A stretch of 64,000 nt of DNA from contig CM067069.1 of the NCBI GenBank assembly GCA_033980235.1, forward strand, positions 12,660,828 to 12,724,827, read 5' to 3'. The position numbers were made by a program, and so were the translations under genes. The notes under the pieces were generated by a model that saw nothing but the letters and a program-made list of their open reading frames with translations, did no database searches and was not told the DNA's origin. Every line of letters starts with the position of its first letter. Position 1 is the first letter of the stretch. This DNA is from Diadema setosum. Lineage: Eukaryota; Echinodermata; Echinoidea; Diadematoida; Diadematidae. Below, in pieces: positions 59,937 through 64,000 of the stretch.

Positions 59937-62900
59937 GTAAGTCATTCACACAGACATGCACAGCCGCCCTGTCGTCAGTCGAGCTGTCGCTGTACACAAA
60001 AATAGTCGTGTATTATTGAGATCAAAAGTTCAACACCATTTTCAGTTGAATTTTCAGTGACAAGTAAGGCATGAAATTATGCCTATCACTATTAGCTACT
60101 CTGATGAAGTGTTGTGAGGGGAAAGTGTAGTGGACCCGTGGTTTAGCTTTCAGCATTCTCAAATGATGGATGAATGCAATAATATTCAGATAATTTTATT
60201 GCAAGTATTGTTAGGAAGCACGCATGATGTAGGTAGGGCCTAGGCCTATTAAAACATTTTATGAAATGGGTTCAAGAACGTAGCCAATGGGAAGCGCTGA
60301 AATGAGTCACGTGGGCTTTGATTACTTTAGTACCATTGCACTGCAGTACCAGTGCGCACTCAATCAGTTGTTACAAGTGCGTCGCGCGCTACTATACGCG
60401 CTGTCAATAGCTATATAGACAACTTCTAGTTCGGGCTGCATATGCCGGCCGGCCTTTCTTGTGTGCATAATATATTATGTGGCGTACGTACAGTACTTAC
60501 ATATGCGGGATTTCCGAGTGCGACATGCTTGACTCGACTCTCTCGAGCGAGTGCTAGAAAAACTCTACATGTAGCTGACTGGACTATTGACCCACAAGGG
60601 TACGTGAAAATGCTGTTAGTTTTCGACCCATTTTATAAAACAAATGATGCACAGGATTATTTCGTGGTGTTAGTTGAGATGCAGCTCACTCTCGGGTATT
60701 TACAATGTAGTGCATGTTTCACAATTGTAAATACCCTCGAGTGCGCTACGCCTCCACTAACGCACTCTATCCTGTGCATCATTTGTATAACATTTTTGTC
60801 CCTTTCTATGTATTGCTACTCTCGAGAAGAAACTGATTATGGATAATACAGCTCCATCATAGTGATGGTACAAAAGGCAGGAAGAAGCAGGGCAAAGTTT
60901 GGCGCTTGTCTATTGTGCAAGAGCATTGAAGGCCACCATAACAAAAATTGTCATTCGGCTATTTATGGATCATATGATTGTTGACATTTTGCTGATTTAC
61001 AATATATGTGTTCTTTACCCTTTCAGGGAGGTATTCAAAGCAAAACACAAGAAAGACAAGAATAAGATTGTTGCACTGAAGAAAGTCCTCATGGAAAATG
61101 AGAAGGAAGGGGTAAGTATATAGGACCATCCATACTTCATGTAGAACCCTAGAGTCTATAACTAGTGGTAATCTTTTATGTATGACTGTGTAAACATCCG
61201 GCAGTTGCTGTTTAAACATCTTTTGTATAGCCTAGAGTAAAATCAAGTGCTGCCCACGAAAGAAAGAAAAAAAAGAACAAAAATATATTATAATGATAAA
61301 GAATAAAGAAAAAAGCACACACTTAATTTACATGTAACTACTTGCCACTTGGATGTAACAAAGTCTGTTTTGCGATTTTACATTTGCAGTTTACTACAGT
61401 GTACAGTGCACTCCCGCTGTAAGGATCACGGTTATAATGAAATTCTGGTTACAACGAAATAAAAATCTAGGTTGCAAAATTATCGGCTCTATGTTTTTGA
61501 CTGTTTATTTGTTCACACGTAATGAAATTTTGATATAACAAAAGAAAACTGCTGGTCCCAAGGACTCAGTTAAAATACAGTTATAACAGGAGTCTACTGT
61601 ATATTCACCATATACATGTATTTGCAGTGTTTCACAGTCTTGACTTAGAAGACAATTTTTCCTTGTCTAAGAGATGATATGTTAGCAATGGTGTATCTGT
61701 TCATTATCATTTTTCATTCATTTTCTTTCATTTTATTTTTTGCTTTCCTTTTATTAGTTCCCAATTACAGCTCTGAGAGAGATCAAGATTTTGCAGCTCC
61801 TGCGCCATGAGAATGTTGTTCCTCTGCTTGAGATTTGCCGAACAAAAGGTTTGTAAACAAACCATTTTGTATAATTAATTTGCTTTAATTGATTGTTGTA
61901 GTACTCCAGTCATCAAGTTTATTTGCAAAATGTACTACAAATTGCACTTCTACAAATTCTATCAATATTTTGAAAAATCATAGTGTTTTGTTAACAATTT
62001 TTTTAGTTAAAGGCATAATTTACCATTTGCAGATGAAAGCATTAGTGCTTTAAAATAGTTCTAAAATGTGAGTTAGGGATAGAAACAACCACTGTCAAAA
62101 TTTGAATCCGTATAATCGATGTTAAGTGTTGTTAAATACACAAAATGTGAACAATACTTATAATAAAAATGTTTCCAGACTAAACCGTATACAGTTACGG
62201 TTTACTGAGAAAAACCCTGATATCACCTTATATTTTAGGTTTTATTGCAAATATTTCATATGGTAGGATGTTTTATGATACAACAGACCTACACATATGC
62301 ATCAAATGTGATATCTTGAACATTTTTGAAATCACTGCTCCCAAAGGTAAACTGGACCTTTAAAGCTGCCTATAAAGACCACCCAAAGGAGACCAAAAAA
62401 GTAGTCATCATGGGCAGGTTGTCAATATACTGTAGTCAGGTTCATTAAAAGGGAGTCAAACTCAAATAAAAATATACATGTGCCTTGAGCGAATGCAGCA
62501 ATATTATATGTAGTAGAACACATCAGTGAAAGTTTGACGAAAATTAGACAATTTGTTCAAAAGTTATGCATTTCTAAAGTTTCAGTGCTACCATCACTGC
62601 ATGAGAAGACTACAGCTGTTTCACAAATTTATTATTATTATTATTTTTTTAAATGACGAGTAGATGTTCCTTTTCTTGATGCTGACATTAAAGGGGAATT
62701 TCCCTTGTTTCTGAAAGAGGCAAGTCAAGCACTTTTCATTTTGCTAGAAAAATTTAGATTTATTGAATTCTTTTCATAGTTTCTCTATATCTTTGTCCAT
62801 ACTTGACATCACGAACTGTTTTAGTCTTCTGAAATTCATAAGTTTTGAATAGATTGTCCAATTTCCCTCAAACTTCTTTGATGACTTCTACTGCTGTTGC

Positions 62901-64000
62901 TGCGTGGACTCAATCCACATACCCAGTATGTACATGTATTTGGGTTTCATTCTCCTTAATTTATGATATGTTTTGAGGAGAAATTCATTTTGTGGTCTTT
63001 AAATGGGTACCTGGTCTTGATGGGTGGGTTGTAGCTTGGGTAAAATAGACTGTGTTTCAAAGTGTGGTGATGCAGAGGAAATGTATTTTCTCATCATTCC
63101 TCCCATTGTTGATTCAGTGATGAGATGTTTTTGCTGGAAAATTTGACTATCTGCAGGCACAGGTGCTGTAGAACACTTCCACACCTAATGGTCCGAATTC
63201 ATGAAGATGGTACAATTGAAACCATGGTTTAAACCATGGACAATATGTATGGAGCGCCAAGTGTCGCATAGCCTATTTCGTTACGAAATCAGTCATTTCG
63301 TCGACGAAATGTTGTCATTTCATTACGAAAATATAAGTGATTATTTTGTCAAAGAAATAGGCCATGCGACACTTGGCGCTCCATACAAATTGTCCATGGT
63401 TTATACGATGGTTTCAATTGTTCCACCTTCGTGAATTCAGACCTTTATGTCCAAATATTGTGCTGAAAGAATGCCACCATGGTGTGATTTGCATGTCAAA
63501 TACCATATACATGTTTTCATGTAAGTAAGTAGTATCAGAGACATTTGTTTCTAATAGTGTTCAATTTTGAGATTTTACAATATAAAAAAAAAATTGATTG
63601 TCAATATTTTTATGAAGAAAATACATACCTACGTGTATTCTAATTCAAGACTTGCTTACATTCAACATCCAAGCCACTGCTTACAACCGCTACAAGGGCA
63701 GCATCTACTTAGTGTTTGAGTTCTGCGAGCATGATCTGGCTGGTCTCCTTAGCAACACCAATGTCAAGTTTTCCTTGGGTGAAATCAAGGGAGTTATCAA
63801 GCAGCTCCTGAATGGACTGTACTACATCCACAGTAATAAGGTCCTCCACAGAGACATGAAGGCTGCCAACATCCTCATCACCAGAGCTGGAGTCCTCAAA
63901 CTGGCAGACTTTGGACTAGCGAGGGCATTCAGCCTGCCTAAGGCTGACCAGCCGAACAGGTACACAAACCGGGTGGTGACGCTGTGGTACCGCCCTCCCG
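59752..64000 (+). CDS. CDK9: Cyclin-dependent kinase 9 (P-TEFb kinase), 5' part
   Basis: CDK9 with cyclin T forms P-TEFb. In the nucleus it phosphorylates the Pol II CTD, DSIF and NELF to release paused polymerase. Joined exons 59752-59936, 61027-61111, 61758-61848 and 63674-64000 encode 229 complete codons before the window ends. Motifs: glycine loop GQGTFGEV (57-64), VAIK-type lysine K80 in VALKKV, the eponymous PITALRE helix (92-98), hinge FEFCEHD (135-141), catalytic loop HRDMKAAN (D181), DFG (D199) and T-loop T218 in NRYTNR, followed by TLWYRPP. Numbering is offset by 32 from human because of a longer N-terminus, rich in Ser/Gly/Gln. Exon phases all agree. The C-terminal lobe and tail lie beyond the window. 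Confidence 0.97.
60640..60786. mobile_element. 147-bp palindrome in CDK9 intron 1
   Basis: Arms ACAAATGATGCACAGGAT at the left and its complement at the right, further inverted GTTAGT and GGGTATTTACAAT blocks, centre near 60715. Probably a MITE. Confidence 0.75.
61027..61111 (+). CDS. CDK9: CDK9 exon 2
   Basis: Acceptor TTTCAG, donor GTAAGT. It completes the Gly codon, then EVFKAKHKKDKNKIVALKKV and LMENEKEG, with catalytic lysine K80. Confidence 0.95.
61402..61601. repeat. MITE in CDK9 intron 2
   Basis: Ends TACAGTGCACTCCCGCTGTAA-like (first 20) and TTATAACAGGAGTCTACTGTA-like are inverted and diverged. Internal AACGAAAT and ATATAACAAAA blocks resemble 8909-9079. Confidence 0.6.
61758..61848 (+). 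CDS. CDK9: CDK9 exon 3 (PITALRE)
   Basis: Acceptor TTATTAG, donor GTTTGT. It encodes FPITALREIKILQLLRHENV then VPLLEICRTK and ends in phase 1. Confidence 0.96.
62011..62359 (+). mobile_element. TTAA-flanked dispersed element, copy 2
   Basis: TTAA at 62007-62010 and 62360-62363. Ends AGGCATAATTTACC / GGTAAACTGGACCT. The same family as 20212-20569 in the opposite orientation. Confidence 0.8.
62450..62930. repeat. Diverged fold-back element in CDK9 intron 3
   Basis: CAGCAATATTATATGTAGTA, ACACATCAGTGAAAGTTTGA and the inverted partner at 62830-62930 match the intact copy at 36956-37505. Ends are eroded. Confidence 0.7.
63191..63443. mobile_element. 253-bp MITE in CDK9 intron 3
   Basis: Inverted arms over 100 bp long, starting GGTCCGAATTCATGAAG and including GTATGGAGCGCCAAGTGTCG. 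The centre is built of repeated ATTTCGT/ACGAAAT. The plus reading frame across it is incidental. Confidence 0.88.
63674..64000 (+). CDS. CDK9: CDK9 exon 4 (catalytic core, runs off window)
   Basis: Acceptor ACATCCAAG, then A|TAYNRYKGSIYLVFEFCEH, LHRDMKAANILITRAGVLKL and ADFGLARAF, through the activation segment to WYRPP. The acceptor choice keeps exactly the spacing of human RTKASPYNRCKGS. Confidence 0.95.

Overview
The window is a piece of an animal nuclear genome, AT-rich, with long introns and a very high density of short inverted-repeat elements. The three host genes have canonical GT-AG introns and vertebrate-like proteins. The repeat families (fold-back elements with TTAA targets, tRNA-derived SINEs sharing a 3' tail with a CR1/L2-like LINE, and a repeat starting near CTCAACTGAGCC) look like those of marine invertebrate deuterostomes. 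An echinoderm, probably a sea urchin, is my best guess; this rests on memory of repeat families, not on a search.

Three genes were reconstructed exon by exon, with every splice phase checked by hand. (1) XAB2/SYF1, a HAT-repeat splicing and repair factor, lies on + at 451-16725; the last 17 exons (576 codons plus stop) are present and the start lies to the left. (2) A complete kynurenine/cysteine-conjugate aminotransferase (KYAT family) lies on - at 38867-23919, in 13 exons encoding 422 residues, with all key PLP-site residues. (3) CDK9, the P-TEFb kinase, lies on + from 59752 and leaves the window in exon 4 at 64000. It retains the PITALRE helix, K80, HRD D181, DFG D199 and T-loop T218. XAB2 and KYAT are convergent, about 7.2 kb apart; KYAT and CDK9 are divergent, about 20.9 kb apart. 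The genes share no operon-like arrangement, and I see no functional link beyond XAB2 and CDK9 both acting during Pol II transcription and RNA processing.

Layout: 1-16725 XAB2 exons with at least eight inverted-repeat elements in introns; 16726-23918 convergent spacer with MITEs, a modular repeat and a (TA)n tract; 23919-38867 KYAT, whose introns carry a probable solo LTR, a 5'-truncated LINE, a SINE and several MITEs; 38868-59751 divergent spacer, almost entirely repeats; 59752-64000 CDK9.

The most unusual structure is at 56290-58966. Three palindromic, transposon-like units stand head to tail, each bounded by copies of the octamer CTTCTAGT. The third (2.58 kb, 29-bp TIRs, no transposase) carries about ten copies of a 13-bp motif, GGTAACGTATCTG, at roughly 185-200 bp intervals, with signs of a ~610-bp three-unit higher-order repeat. 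Other points of interest are a 68-bp tandem triplication of an XAB2 5' splice site, a MITE inserted about 150 bp upstream of the CDK9 start codon, and a recent-looking 384-bp tandem duplication carrying perfect DR1-type nuclear receptor half-site pairs.
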